A stretch of 64,000 nucleotides of DNA from contig CM036758.1 of NCBI GenBank assembly GCA_020796225.1, positions 70,158,366 to 70,222,365 on the forward strand. Direction: 5' to 3'. This DNA is from Arion vulgaris (lineage: Eukaryota > Mollusca > Gastropoda > Stylommatophora > Arionidae). Below are positions 51,456 to 61,872 of the stretch, piece by piece (the stretch's first letter is position 1; each line of letters opens with the position of its first letter). The notes under the pieces were generated by a model. That model searched no databases, was not told the origin of the DNA, and saw only the letters and a program-made list of their open reading frames with translations. A program made the position numbers and the translations under genes.

Positions 51456-52052
51456 ACATACCAGAACCCGTTCATTATTCACATATACATATTTAGTTAC
51501 TCACACACACATCCACACACACAAATACAGTCCTTATACATTGTTCATTCTTCCGTAAGTGAACTCAATCCCTAATAATGTCTACACAACTAACCAATCG
51601 TGCATCCTTCCCGCGCATGTAAAACAGATCATCCTCTTCCCTCAGAGATGAATAAACAAAATGGAAACTTGAAAGAATATCTCTTGCTTTCATCTTCAAA
51701 CATATACAGATCTATTTGGTCGTAAAATTCTTTAAATTCTTTGCGGAATATAGAGGGAACGGAAAAATATATTTGACGTAAAGTGATTTTGAATAGTCCT
51801 AAATGGCTTCCTCGATGTACACAAGCATAATTGCTTTCATGCTTTGATTTGTTTCCACTTGCGATTTTTGCAAAATAAGTTTATTTTGTTCACATTTTAA
51901 AAACGTCAGCTGATGTTATTTACGCACATAACAAAAACGAGAGATTTATTATTATGAAATATATGGAACAGGTGGACATGTTTTAGCATTCCTTACCTTT
52001 TTTTAAAACCGAAGACTATTTGAATCAACTGCAAGAATAATTATACATGTAT
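51456..52052. other. No gene seen
   Basis: AT-rich DNA with a short AC-rich patch near 51500-51525. Confidence 0.4.
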
Positions 52053-52061
52053 ACTCGCCTG

Positions 52062-52346
52062 GAGAGCCGCGGTAGCGTAGTTGCTAGTGAACTCGCTTCT
52101 CAAGGCTGGAGGTATGGGTTCAACTCCCGCAGTGCGCGTTGAATTTCTCCCGACTGCGACGGCTCTCAGGTCGACCCAGCCTCAACTGGGTACCAGACAT
52201 GCTCTGGGAAAGTAAAGGCGGCCGGCGGGATGCTGACCACATCACCCATCGTGTGACGACGGTCAATGAAAAATATAGGCCTAACACTGTATTGCTCTAT
52301 ATACCACGCGGTATGAAAAGGTTCCATTACTTTTTTCTTACTTACT
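52062..52346 (+). mobile_element. SINE-D copy inserted at the head of SINE-B
   Basis: The full D head, box B gggttcaactcccgc and the end gcggtatgaaaaggttcc are present. The flanks tactcgcctg and tactcgcccg agree at 9 of 10 positions. They include the first bases of the adjoining SINE-B, so D landed at B's 5' junction. Confidence 0.92.
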
Positions 52347-52604
52347 CGCCCGAGTGGTTACCGGGGCCCTAATTTGGGGTGTAAAGAATAGAACCACTGT
52401 TACCTGCCATGCATGTCGTAAGAGGTGACTAATGAGGTTTGGTGACATCGGATGCACGTGTCATAAACGTGTAGAAGTCTATGTGCTTAGGGGCCTACTA
52501 AACCAATGTGCAACGTATACACGTTCTTGGCAAAGATCAAACATATCACAAAGAGTGATTAAAATTGGTCGTAAAGAACGAACGCAAAGAAGAAGAAGAA
52601 GAAG
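52347..52604 (+). mobile_element. SINE-B copy, full length
   Basis: It runs from cgcccgagtggttaccgggg through gcaacgtatacacgttcttg to gaacgcaaagaagaagaag. Confidence 0.95.
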
Positions 52605-52609
52605 GATAC

Positions 52610-52618
52610 ATGAATACA

Positions 52619-52650
<32 letters not shown>

Positions 52651-52657
52651 ACATCAT
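52610..52657. repeat. (ATAC)n microsatellite
   Basis: About 10 units of catacata type lie between SINE-B and an L2 tail. Confidence 0.95.
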
Positions 52658-53030
52658 CATAGCGTATCCTTTACAGGATGTTACTCTCTGTCTCTAGCCA
52701 GTTATCCACTTTGTCGATGGTCATATTCATGGTTTCTATAATATCTTGTAGCCATCTTCTTCTTGGTCTGCCTCTGCCTCCTGGGAACTTGCCCTCTAAT
52801 ATTGTTTTTTCCAGGCCATCGTTACGCTTGATGTGACCAATATCTAATTTTTCTGTATAGTATATTGTTTATCAGACAATTCTTCTCTTTAACATTCAGT
52901 TCTTTCAGGACATCAGTGTTCTTCCTTTTTCTGTCCATGGTATTCGTAGGATCTTTCTGTATCATTTCGTTTCGAAAGACTGGATTTTCATTCTTGTTGT
53001 TTGTGTAATAGTCCATGATTCACAACCATG
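52658..53030 (-). mobile_element. L2 RTE-like LINE 3' end
   Basis: The minus strand has MIQKDPTNTMDRKRKNTDVL, KELNVKEKNCLINNILYRKI, then GRRGRPRRRWLQDI-equivalent sequence in other frames. It ends tcctgtaaaggatacgct with an ATGATG tail. The tgtaaagg form of the end is the one found in SINE-A. Confidence 0.9.
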
Positions 53031-53059
53031 CATACATACACACATACACACATACATAC

Positions 53060-53252
53060 ATAATAATAATGGCCGTCCATCGCTAGCAATGAGGACAACA
53101 GCCTCAGAAGTGTACCGCCGCACCACTCTGGAGTGTGCGGAGTTGACTGTAGAGTCCAATCCTAGAACACAATCCCCTACCACAGGTTTGCTTACATGAT
53201 CAAGGTTAGACATGTGCGTGTGCTCGTTTTCTCTGTGTCTCAACGGCATAAT
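53060..53252 (-). mobile_element. L5 LINE 3' terminus
   Basis: It matches the L5 end with an (ATT)n-type tail. The region of the finger is present, but its first Cys codon is lost. It is very short and heavily 5'-truncated. Confidence 0.85.
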
Positions 53253-53760
53253 ACACACGTACGTACGCACATACATACATACATACATACATACATACAT
53301 ACATACATACATACATACATACACGCGCACATGTACACAAATACACACACTCACTCATACACGCATACACATACAAACTTGAGTACACACATGCACACTT
53401 ACTAACACATGCAAATATACTTATATATAAATATATATATATATATATGTACATACACACACACATGCACTCACTCACACTTGCACACAGACGCACACGC
53501 ATGCACGTACATACATGCAAAACACACATACACACCCGCACACACACTCACACGAACGCACACCCACACGCGCGCGCACACACACACGTGCATTAATAAG
53601 GAACACGAATATACACATGCACACACGCACACACACAAATGCACGCACTCATACACACTCACAGCTGCACGCACGCACACACATTCATTCCTACAGAACA
53701 CACATACATATACTCACAGACACATATACACACACACAAATTCAGATACGAAATCTCACG
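53253..53760. repeat. (ACAT)n and AC-rich low-complexity block
   Basis: About 17 ACAT units are followed by irregular AC-rich DNA (cacacacgc words). Open frames of 113-132 codons on both strands are artefacts of this composition. Confidence 0.93.
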
Positions 53761-53794
53761 TATTTCATCATGTAATATACAAAGTGCCAAACAT

Positions 53795-54195
53795 GGCACC
53801 TGACTAAGACACAAGCAAGAAAGATTACAACATGTGAAATGAGATGCCTACGAAAAGCTGTCAACGTTACAAGGAGAGATAGAGTGAGAAACGAGAATAT
53901 CAGAAGCATCGTTGCTACTTATACCATGCACACAGTACACCGAGAAGCAAAGATTCAAGTAGTTCGGCCATCTAATGAGAATGGAATCACATTTACTATC
54001 ATCACGTGCCTACAATAGTCGACACTCAGGGAGCAGAACACGAGGCAGGTCAAGAACACGATGGATAGATAACATCTCAGACTCCCTATGAAAGCATGGA
54101 CTGACAACGTCAAGTGCACCACACCTGGCACAAGATAGAAAACTAACTCTCCCCACGTCGCTTCACGACAAATGTGGTTCAGATCAGATAAGATA
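53795..54195 (+). mobile_element. L1 LINE 3' end
   Basis: It carries ITTCEMRCLRKAVNVTRRDR and RNENIRSIV in one frame, then gcaggtcaagaacacgatgg and ccccacgtcgcttcacgac. It has a GATAA tail (cagataagataatat). It is the same length class as the 46.6-kb copy. Confidence 0.9.
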
Positions 54196-54214
54196 ATATA
54201 TCACATAGCGGAAC

Positions 54215-54375
54215 GGATTAGAGTAACGCATATAAGCGTTCGCATATCGACTCTGACATAAGTGTGTCGTGTGCAAATCCCAGACTCAACGTTCCACACG
54301 TGATGAAAGGAATTGGCCCTCTTAGCTCCTGCACACAAAAACCTAGATATGTAAGTGAAGCCAAGATCTCAAAAA
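54215..54375 (+). mobile_element. SINE-I copy
   Basis: The head is near gagtaacgcatataagcgtt and the box B region is gtgtgcaaatccca. The body has acacgtgatgaaaggaattg, cctgcacac and tagatatgtaagtgaag. It matches the 36.3-36.4 kb copy. Confidence 0.65.
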
Positions 54376-54414
54376 AGCAACGGGAAATTATTTTTTTTTT
54401 TTAAACATATTTGT

Positions 54415-54802
54415 ATTAAAAATTAAGAACGAAAATCCAGTCCTTCAAAACTAAATGCTACAAAAAGATCCTACGAATACCATGGACAGAAAAAGAAAGA
54501 ACACTGATGTCCTGAAAGAACTAAATGTTAAAAGAATTGTCTGATAAACAATATACTATACAGAAAAATTAGATACTTTGGTCACATCAAACGTCACGAA
54601 GGCTTGGAAAGAACAATACTAGAGGGCAGGGTCCCAGGACACAGAGGCAGAGGAAGACCAAGAAGAAGATGGATACAAGATATTAAAGAAACCATGAATA
54701 TGACCATCGACGAAGTGGGTGAACTGGCTAGAGACAGAGTGAATTTCAGATGCTGCAAAGAGAGCAACGTCCTATAAAGGATACGCACCTGATGATGATG
54801 AC
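54415..54802 (+). mobile_element. L2 RTE-like LINE 3' end
   Basis: It holds NTMDRKRKNTDVLKELNVK (frame 1), YFGHIKRHEGLERTILEGRV, GHRGRGRPRRRWIQDIKETM and DEVGELARDRVNFR with frame changes. It ends gtcctataaaggatacgca followed by cctgatgatgatgac. Confidence 0.92.
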
Positions 54803-54879
54803 CTGTTTCTTATAAACAGATATCCCTCCTTCGTTCTCGTATGATGATGATGTTTATTTGTAACTGTATTAAAGAGAAA

Positions 54880-55190
54880 AGAGAATTGGTTATTGCTGCA
54901 ACTTAGAATGAGAACGCCGTGTGTTGTCGGGGCTCTCAAGGGAGCAAAGAATAGTAACACTGCGACCTACAAGGCATGTCGTAAGAGGTGACTGAGGTCG
55001 GGTCATAAGGAAGCTACCTAGTAAATAAAAAGCGTCGTAGAAATCGGATGTGATGGCCTACTTGTAGGCGCATAACTGGCACAGTGTACAATCACTCTTA
55101 GGCTCAGATCACATACACATCAAAAAGAGTGTTTATCAAGTGGAGCGTGGTTAAATAGAGCAAAATGGAGCGTAAGAAGAAGAAGAAGAA
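54880..55190 (+). mobile_element. SINE-C copy with 5' extension
   Basis: The family-C body runs from gtgtgttgtcggggctctca to a GAA tail. It is preceded by agagaattggttattgctgc and ttagaatgagaac, which also precede the copy at 58.87 kb but no other. The end is altered to gaagcgtggttaaatag-like sequence. Confidence 0.9.
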
Positions 55191-55492
55191 GAATTTATAA
55201 GTGGAAAACCTGGATACGATTTAATTTTGTGAACAAATTAAAATGTCCTTATTTAAATTCTATTAAAAGTTTGTCTTTTATTGAGTACGTAAGTTAACAA
55301 AATTGTACCAAATCATCAAGACATCCTAAAATGGAAACACTCAATGAAACCATATAGAAACACGGTTAATTATTTCTACCACCATCTATTAGTGTCACTT
55401 GTTGAGATAAGCAGCCAAAACAGAAAACTTAGACAAAAGTGTATTACTGTAGTCTAATACATGTTATAATGTGCTGTAAAATGAAAATAATA
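55191..55492. other. No gene seen
   Basis: AT-rich spacer. Confidence 0.35.
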
Positions 55493-55567
55493 TTCTCCTT
55501 CTTTGAACGTTCAACATCGATCACCCGTTAAACCACTCTTTGTGATTTTATGTGATCTGAGCGCACG
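55493..55567 (-). mobile_element. SINE-C 3' fragment
   Basis: It contains ctttgaacgttcaacatcga, taaaccactctttgtgattt and tgatctgagcgc. Confidence 0.8.
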
Positions 55568-55591
55568 AAGGAGATCGATCCACCTATTGAC

Positions 55592-55776
55592 ATGTCCGGA
55601 GTACAATGAAGATATCCCAAATTGAAACTGTATGTTGTTGCCTCTGATAATATGCATGATCTTAGAACTCTGATCTGTGGAATATGTCAGGAATGCAATG
55701 AAGATATTTCAAATTGAAACTGTAGGTTGTTGCTTCTGATAATATGCATGCTCTTAGTTCTCTGATCTGTGTTGCC
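55592..55776. repeat. 92-bp tandem duplication
   Basis: Both copies have caatgaagatat, caaattgaaactgta, tctgataatatgcatg and ctctgatctgtg, with about ten differences. Confidence 0.85.
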
Positions 55777-55857
55777 TTGTTTATTGCCCTACATAAAGAT
55801 TTTAAGTTACAAAGTTTGGTTAGGGAAGTGTTTAATCGTCTTGATTATATAACACTT

Positions 55858-56022
55858 TTGGCTGAAATCGGATGCATGTGTCCTAAACATGTAGAAGTCT
55901 ATACGTTTAGGGCCTACCAAACCAATGTGCAACGTATACACGTTCTTGGCTAAGATCAAACATATCACAAAGCGTGATTAAAATTGGTCGTAAAGAACGA
56001 CGTAAAGAAGAAGAAGAAGAAG
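55858..56022 (+). mobile_element. SINE-B copy, 5'-truncated, with TSD
   Basis: The perfect 11-bp duplication atataacactt flanks it (55847-55857 and 56023-56033). The copy begins at ggctgaaatcggatgcatg and ends in the GAA tract. Truncation with an intact TSD is the mark of incomplete reverse transcription. Confidence 0.96.
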
Positions 56023-56042
56023 ATATAACACTTATTATTAAT

Positions 56043-56367
56043 TCTTCTTCTTCTTCGATCGCTCCATATCGACCACTCTTATTAACCACTCTTATTGATG
56101 TATATATGATCTAAGCCTAAGAGCGAATGTACATTGTGTCAGTTATATGCCAACATGTAGGCCAGCACATCAAATATCTGCAACGATTTTTATTTATTAG
56201 GGTACTACCTATTAGGGTACTACTTATTAGGGTACTACTTATTAGGGTACTACTTATTAGGGTACCGTAGAGTTCTCTAAGTCCCTACCGTAGTACCTTT
56301 TACAACATGCCTTGTGGGTAGCAGTGTTATGATTCTTTGCTTCCCTAGCGATACCCAGCAACACGAG
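56043..56367 (-). mobile_element. SINE-C copy with internal 15-bp expansion
   Basis: Family-C landmarks (cgaccactctta, gtgtcagttatatgccaaca, acatgccttgtgggtagcag) surround a local expansion at 56198-56266. There tattagggtactact occurs five times, where other copies have a single ttactagggtagcttcc. Confidence 0.9.
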
Positions 56368-56447
56368 GGCGAAAATAATATTATTACGTTTGCATCAAAG
56401 ACGAGGAGCATAGTTAGCTTTACGTTTTTACTTCAAAGTAAGGAAGA

Positions 56448-56705
56448 TGGTCTCTGTGGCTACGTGGTTAAGCCCCTGCCTTGTGAGTCGAAGTCGTGGA
56501 TTCCAATCCAGACAACGCCGCTCTGTTCACAAGTGAAGATTTTCAAGAGACCCCTATGATTGTTGCCGGAACTACGGAGTTCTTGTTTTGTGCAATAATG
56601 TCGGCGCAAGTGGCGTGCCATTTCTGCGGAGAGGGATCGAGCCATATGGGGTAAAATCCGGTGCAAGGAAGCCAATCCCTCGGCTTTAAAACCCCTTTAA
56701 ATGAA
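56448..56705 (+). mobile_element. SINE-E copy, full length (reference copy)
   Basis: The head ctctgtggctacgtggttaa carries box A and gtggattccaatccagac carries box B. The body runs attgttgccggaactacgga, gttttgtgcaataatgtcgg, gtgccatttctgcggagagg and cctcggctttaaaacccc. Confidence 0.92.
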
Positions 56706-56805
56706 AAGGAAAAAATAAGAATTTTCTTGCAATGAATCATCACACTAACTTGATATTATCTTGACAATGGGCGCGAACATTTTAAGCATTATCTCCATAG
56801 CTACA

Positions 56806-57482
56806 GTATATAGAACTAAGAAAATGATGAATAATCTCACCAGAAATGGTATGTAGAACTAAGAAATTGATGAATAATCTCACCAGAAATAGTATGTAGA
56901 ACTAAGAAATTGATGAATAATCTCACCAGAAATGTAGGGTGAACTAAAAATTATGAATAATCTCACAAGAAATAGTATTACGAACTAAGAAAATGATGAC
57001 AATCTCACTGGAATAGTATGTAGAACTAAAGAAATTGATGAATAATTTTCAAGAAATAGTTGCGGAACTAGGAATTGATAATGGAATCTCCATTCTGAAA
57101 TGAGATATGGAACTAAGTTGATGAATAATCCCCAGAAATAGTTTTAAATAAGAAAATGATGAACAATCTCACCAGAAATAGTATGTAGAACTAAGAAATT
57201 GATGAATAATCTCACAGAAATAGTATATAGAACTAAGAAAATGATGAACAATCTCACCAGAAATAGTATGTAGAACTAAGAAATTGATGAATAATCTCAC
57301 CAGAAATGGTATATAGAACTAAGAAATTGATGAATAATCTCACCAGAAATGGTATGTAGAACTAAGAAATTGATGAATAATCTCACCAGAAATGGTATAT
57401 AGAACTAAGAAATTGATGAATAATCTCACCAGAAATGGTATGTAGAATGTAGAACTAAGAAATTGATGAATAATCTCACCAG
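56806..57482. repeat. 43-bp minisatellite, about 16 units
   Basis: The unit is ctaagaaattgatgaataat followed by ctcaccagaaatggtatgta and gaa. The middle (56930-57170) is degraded with many small deletions, while both ends are regular. Confidence 0.93.
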
Positions 57483-57723
57483 TCTAACCATGGACTACAC
57501 AATGAGAGACAGATACTAAACTCTAAAAAAAAAAAACACAAATAATACATTTAAATGTCCAGTCATCCTGTGTTATCTGCGTTTGTTTGACTCGAGGGTT
57601 AAGGTTAAACAAACGAATATTTACAGATTCTAAAAGCCAGACAAAACAAATTATTTGTAAATATCAATAAGCATGAGCTGTATAGTACAATCGTGTTACA
57701 GAAATCGATTGATTGTGTGGGTA
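57483..57723. other. No feature recognised
   Basis: Spacer with an A run near 57524. Confidence 0.3.
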
Positions 57724-57886
57724 CAGTAGCGGCTCGTCATTAAAGGCCACTGGGGCCGGGCCCCACCAAAAATAATGTGTAACGTGTATTTATTATTTTA
57801 TAAATTAAAACATAACCTACAACCATATTTTTTCAGAAAAATGTATGTCTGGCACCACCAACAAAAATGATCACGAGCCGCCACTG
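57724..57886 (-). mobile_element. MITE1 (hAT-type), copy 6, reversed
   Basis: 163 bp with ends cagtagcggctcgtcatt and atcacgagccgccactg. The interior is in the opposite orientation to the other five copies. The flanks tgtgggta and tatgggta agree at 7 of 8 positions. Confidence 0.93.
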
Positions 57887-58011
57887 TATGGGTATAATAG
57901 GAAAACAGATTTATAGCAGGAATCAATATAGTAAAATGTTAGTCTTAGTGTGCTAAAGTATCCTAACATTGTAAGAGATAGGCGATGATGGAGATTCATT
58001 GCAATCGAAGG
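57887..58011. other. No feature recognised
   Basis: Spacer. Confidence 0.3.
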
Positions 58012-58273
58012 TTAATGTGAAGCGGGCATCTGACAGCTAACATGAACTGGACAGCAGACAGTCGATGTGAAAAGGACAGCGGACAACCGACATGAACCGG
58101 ACAGCTGAAGCCGATGTGAAAGGGACAGTCGACAGCCGACATGAACCGGACAGCAGACAGTTGATGTGAAACGGACAGCCGACATGAACTGACAGGGGAC
58201 AGTCGATGTGAGAGGGACAGTCGACAGCTGACATGAACCGGACAGCAGGCAGTCGATGTGAAACGAACAGTTC
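58012..58273. repeat. Minisatellite of about 45 bp, variable units
   Basis: The units contain gacatgaaccggacagcaga followed by cagtcgatgtgaaa, with gacagc inserts of different length. The array stops where MITE2 begins. Confidence 0.88.
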
Positions 58274-58281
58274 ATCTATCT

Positions 58282-58733
58282 CATAGATTCCCAAACTTTT
58301 TCGGCCCACCGCCCACTTTGCACAACATAAACTTTGTAACGCCCCCACCACATTATAACGGTTTGCCAAGGCTCCCTGCCATATATATGCATGCTCTATT
58401 TTCTCTTTGACATAGAAAACGTGTATATATTTATGTAATACATAGACAATTTTCAAACGATTATATGCATGAAATAGAAAATTGATGAAAAAATCGATCG
58501 TATAAGACGGACATAAGATGAATCAAAATGCAGAATTCAATTTTTAAATGATTATTCAATCGCAAAATCAAGAAAATAATTTATTTTAAAATATTTATTA
58601 TTAATTTCTTCTTTAATGAGCCACCGACGCCTAATCGCCCGAACACCCCCAAATTCTTTTGAACTCTCCATCGCCCCCCTAGAACGCTTCAGCGCCAACT
58701 GGGGGGCGGTACCGCCCACTTTAGGAAACGCTG
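58282..58733 (-). mobile_element. MITE2 (hAT-type), copy 3, reversed
   Basis: 452 bp. The left end is catagattcccaaactttt and the right end is ctttaggaaacgctg. The perfect 8-bp TSD atctatct flanks it (58274-58281 and 58734-58741). The interior is the reverse complement of copies 1 and 2. Confidence 0.95.
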
Positions 58734-58741
58734 ATCTATCT

Positions 58742-58867
58742 CATATGGTGATGTTAATATGAAAGTTGCTGTAAAATATATAGTGTGTAAAATCTTGTCG
58801 GTTATAGAGAGTCATCCGTAGACCATGAGCACAGAAGAAAACAGATTTATCTAGAAGGAATACAAAA
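58742..58867. other. No feature recognised
   Basis: Spacer. Confidence 0.3.
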
Positions 58868-59178
58868 TCAAAGAGAATTGGTTATTGCTGCAAATTAGAA
58901 TGAGAACATCCGTGTGTATTCACGGCTCGCCAGGGGAGCAAAGAATAGTAACACTGCGGCCTACAAGACATGTCGAAAGAAGCGACTGAGGTAGGGGCAT
59001 AAGGAAGCTGCCCTAGTAAATAAAAGGCGCCACAAAATAGGATGGGCTTGCCTACTTGCAGGCGCATAACTGGCACAACGTACAATCGCTCTTAGGATTA
59101 GATTACATACAAATCACAAAGAGTGTTTTAACAAGTGGTCGATATGGAGCGTTCGAAGGAAAAAAAAAAAAAAATGAG
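58868..59178 (+). mobile_element. SINE-C copy with 5' extension
   Basis: It starts agagaattggttattgctgc like the 54.9-kb copy. The body shows caggcgcataactggcacaa and gtggtcgatatggagcgttc. Here the tail is aagg followed by a pure A run instead of GAA repeats. Confidence 0.92.
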
Positions 59179-59452
59179 AAAATTAAAGTATTTTGAACAT
59201 AAACAAACATATGAAGTGTTCAAAGGGACCATTATGAAAGAAGGCATCCTGTCAAAAAGGAGATGATTGTTTCATGATGCGATTAATGACTTTAGTTTGA
59301 TGAAAACAGAAGTGGGATATCTGGCATTTCAGATAGAAAAATGTCTAAAGAATGTTAAAGTGGTAACTATTCGCTCAAGACAAGCTACTGGGTGATGAGT
59401 ATTTTACATACTAGTCATATGTTGCGTTTTATTACATATTCATCAACGTTTC
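59179..59452. other. No gene seen
   Basis: AT-rich spacer without a recognised repeat. Confidence 0.35.
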
Positions 59453-60055
59453 TTTCTTTTCTTTTCTTCAATCCTGTTTTGTCTCACTGCGTCAGGATAA
59501 GAAGAGATTTCTAGAACGAGCTCTTGTTTACGCTTCATAAATTTTTTATTTTTCCCCGATCTAGAAACACATGAGCTTTTCAGCTCTCCGGCTCGGTGCC
59601 ATGGACATCGTAACCCTTCGGTTCGGTGCCACGAACACCGTAAATCTGGAGAATCTGTGGCTTTTTCTGCCAGCCCACGGAATTGAACCCGTACTCACAG
59701 AGGGCTTGTCACCCGCAGTCCAACGCACTACGAACACTCTTGGCAGGCGGGCACGCTTCATAAATAGTGTCTTTCGTCGTCTCTGTTATCTCTGAGGTCC
59801 ACCTTTTGTGTCCGGCCTTTTGCTTTGTATGCATTGTATTGGAGCAACATTGATTTTGGATGTGCACTGTCTGTTGGTAATCTGCTTATGTAACAGAACC
59901 ATTTAATTTGTTGTTTCTTGATGATGTTCAGTACTGATGTTGTTCCTACATTGTTCCTCATGTCTTCATTTCTCAGCCGGCCCCGTTTTGTTACCCCCAG
60001 CATTCTGCGTGAACACTTCATCTCTTCCGTGACTAGTTTTCTTTTATTATTTGAT
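59453..60055 (-). mobile_element. L8 LINE 3' end, interrupted by SINE-G
   Basis: The minus strand encodes MKCSRRMLGVTKRGRLRNED, MRNNVGTTSVLNIIKKQQIK and WFCYISRLPTDSAHPKSMLL. A frame change and the 3' region follow. The 3' end is rich in agaaaagaaaag. It matches the 12.2-12.9 kb copy on both sides of each nested SINE. Confidence 0.88.
59543..59752 (-). mobile_element. SINE-G copy nested in L8, with TSD
   Basis: The perfect 13-bp duplication acgcttcataaat flanks it (59530-59542 and 59753-59765). The full family-G body lies in reverse, with a T run at the left. It sits at a different position in L8 from the 12.3-kb insertion. Confidence 0.96.
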
Positions 60056-60153
60056 GTCAGCGCCTAAGTTTGACACTGACAACATAATGTGGGGAGAAAG
60101 ATTTTGTTGAGCATTGCTCTATTTGTGTTCATGGTGACATGTTTGCATTTTAA

Positions 60154-60477
60154 CTCTTACAATACGCATACTAAAACCGCCTTTTTACGCACTGTTTTTG
60201 AGGAACAAATTTTAAGGCGAAGATGTCCTTACAAAATGTGTTATAACTTTCTTACATTCAACAGCAGAGACAAACTGCATACACCAAAATGTGCGCAGTT
60301 GAAAGATCTATTACAAACACCCTCTTGCTGTATTTGAATTTTAAAAATATACTTAAAGCATTAAAGTCCTCTACGATATATTAACAACCGGTTAGAACCA
60401 TATGGTCCGTGAAGTGGCTTTGCGTAAAATGGGAACTAACTTTATGGTCTGTCAGGTGGCATTTCGTATTCTAAGAG
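60154..60477. mobile_element. TTAA-flanked short element (piggyBac- or Kolobok-like)
   Basis: TTAA lies directly outside both ends (60150-60153 and 60478-60481). The left end is ctcttacaatacg and the right end, inverted, is ctcttagaatacg, agreeing at 12 of 13 positions. Near the right end tatggtccgtgaagtggctt and tatggtctgtcaggtggcat form a direct repeat. TTAA targets are used by piggyBac and Kolobok. A Cys-containing frame of about 80 codons overlaps, but it starts outside the element and has no ATG at its first codon. Confidence 0.55.
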
Positions 60478-60481
60478 TTAA

Positions 60482-60571
60482 AATTGGCGCAATTTGTTCT
60501 ATCATTAGATTTGCGTTGTTGCATCTGTTCTTTTCTAATTGTATAATATAATATATATATATATTCGTTTA
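60482..60571. other. No feature recognised; TA-rich
   Basis: It ends in a TA run next to the L7 tail. Confidence 0.35.
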
Positions 60572-60720
60572 TTACAGTTATACGTTACATAGGGTCTCCT
60601 AGACAATTTCTACATAACGCTCTGTCCAGGGCAGTTGGCTCAATCTCTTCGATAGAATTGAATCCGATATTTCTTGCGTCTCTCAGCAAAGTTCGTTTCT
60701 GGGTTTCTCTTGTAGACATC
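60572..60720 (-). mobile_element. L7 LINE 3' end
   Basis: It matches L7 at ttatacgttacatagggtct, cgctctgtccagggcagttg and cttgcgtctctcagcaaagt on the plus strand. It is 5'-truncated. Confidence 0.85.
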
Positions 60721-60867
60721 GATTTTCAAATGCAATCAGCTTCATTTCTATACCTTTAGCCCTTTCCAGTCTCTTGCTGGCATAAGTTAGGATTGATACA
60801 AGATTGAAATTGAACATTTTGTAATTTAGTTTTAAAACTATTTCACTTGCAGTTCCATATTTTATTT
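60721..60867. other. No feature recognised
   Basis: Spacer. Confidence 0.3.
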
Positions 60868-61233
60868 AGACTTTAAAGAACACCATTAAAGAACAACATT
60901 AAAGAACACCATTACAGAACAACATTAAAGAACACCATTAAAAACTTACCATTAAAGAACAACATTAAATAACACCATTAAATAACACCATTAAAGAACA
61001 ACATTAAAGAACAACATTAAAGAACACCATTAAATAACACCATTAAAGAACAACATTAAAGAACAACATTAAAGAACACCATTAAAGAACAACATTAAAG
61101 AACACCATTAAATAACACCATTAAAGAACAACATTAAAGAACACCATTAAATAACACCATTAAAGAACAACATTAAAGAACAACATTAAAGAACAACATT
61201 AAAGAACAACATTAAAGAACAACATTAAAGAAC
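60868..61233. repeat. 13-bp minisatellite
   Basis: The units attaaagaacaac and attaaagaacacc (or attaaataacacc) mix in an irregular order, about 28 in all. Confidence 0.95.
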
Positions 61234-61872
61234 ACAGAAGAGCCCGTTGTAGAAAACAAACTCTTCTTCTGAATCTGAAGCTGTGATGCGATCTACTGTT
61301 TGAGAAACGAAGAAGCAGAATACAATAAAAGAAATCCTTTCAAACACTTCAATATTGTTAAACAAATAATGGAAACACAAATGGTAATTCGTTTGCAAAT
61401 TGTTGACAATAATAACATCCCCATATTCCCCAACTTTATTTTATTTAAAATCGATATCAGTTGCTACTTGTTTTCTTTGCAAACTGAATTTTTCCCTTCT
61501 TTTGTACTCTCTAGCACATTGTTGTTTAATTGTGTCGTGCAAACTAAATTATCCTTCTGCGAAAGTGAAACGAATTATTTTTTAAAACATCTGATGTGCA
61601 TTAGGAGAAACGGAAAAGAAAAAAAAACGAGATTAGAAAAAGCAAGAAAAAGCATATAATGCAGGCGTGAAATAAAATAAATATCTCCTCTTGCAGGCAA
61701 AAAGTGGAGATATGTTAAGAAAGAAATCAGAACATTAACAGGTGAACTGTCTCTATCATTACATGAAATAAATGTCAATAACGATGACAGAATAACAAAT
61801 AGAAAAGAGATACAAGAAATATAGAATGTGGTTTGTATGGAATCGTAGGAAAACACCACAAAGAATTTAGAC
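61234..61872. other. No gene seen
   Basis: Frames of 119 codons (+) and 121 codons (-) occupy AT-rich DNA between 61300 and 61940. The minus one is hydrophobic and overlaps a SINE-C. Neither shows a motif I know. Confidence 0.4.

Noticed and set aside
53206..53807. Open frames of 113-132 codons on both strands
   Set aside because: They lie in ACAT and AC-rich DNA. Residues such as THTHTH and VCVCV reflect the dinucleotide.
60089..60337. Secreted Cys-rich peptide of about 80 residues with a signal-peptide-like start
   Set aside because: The apparent start is GTG, not ATG. The frame crosses the left end of a TTAA-flanked transposon, and no upstream exon or conserved Cys pattern supports it.
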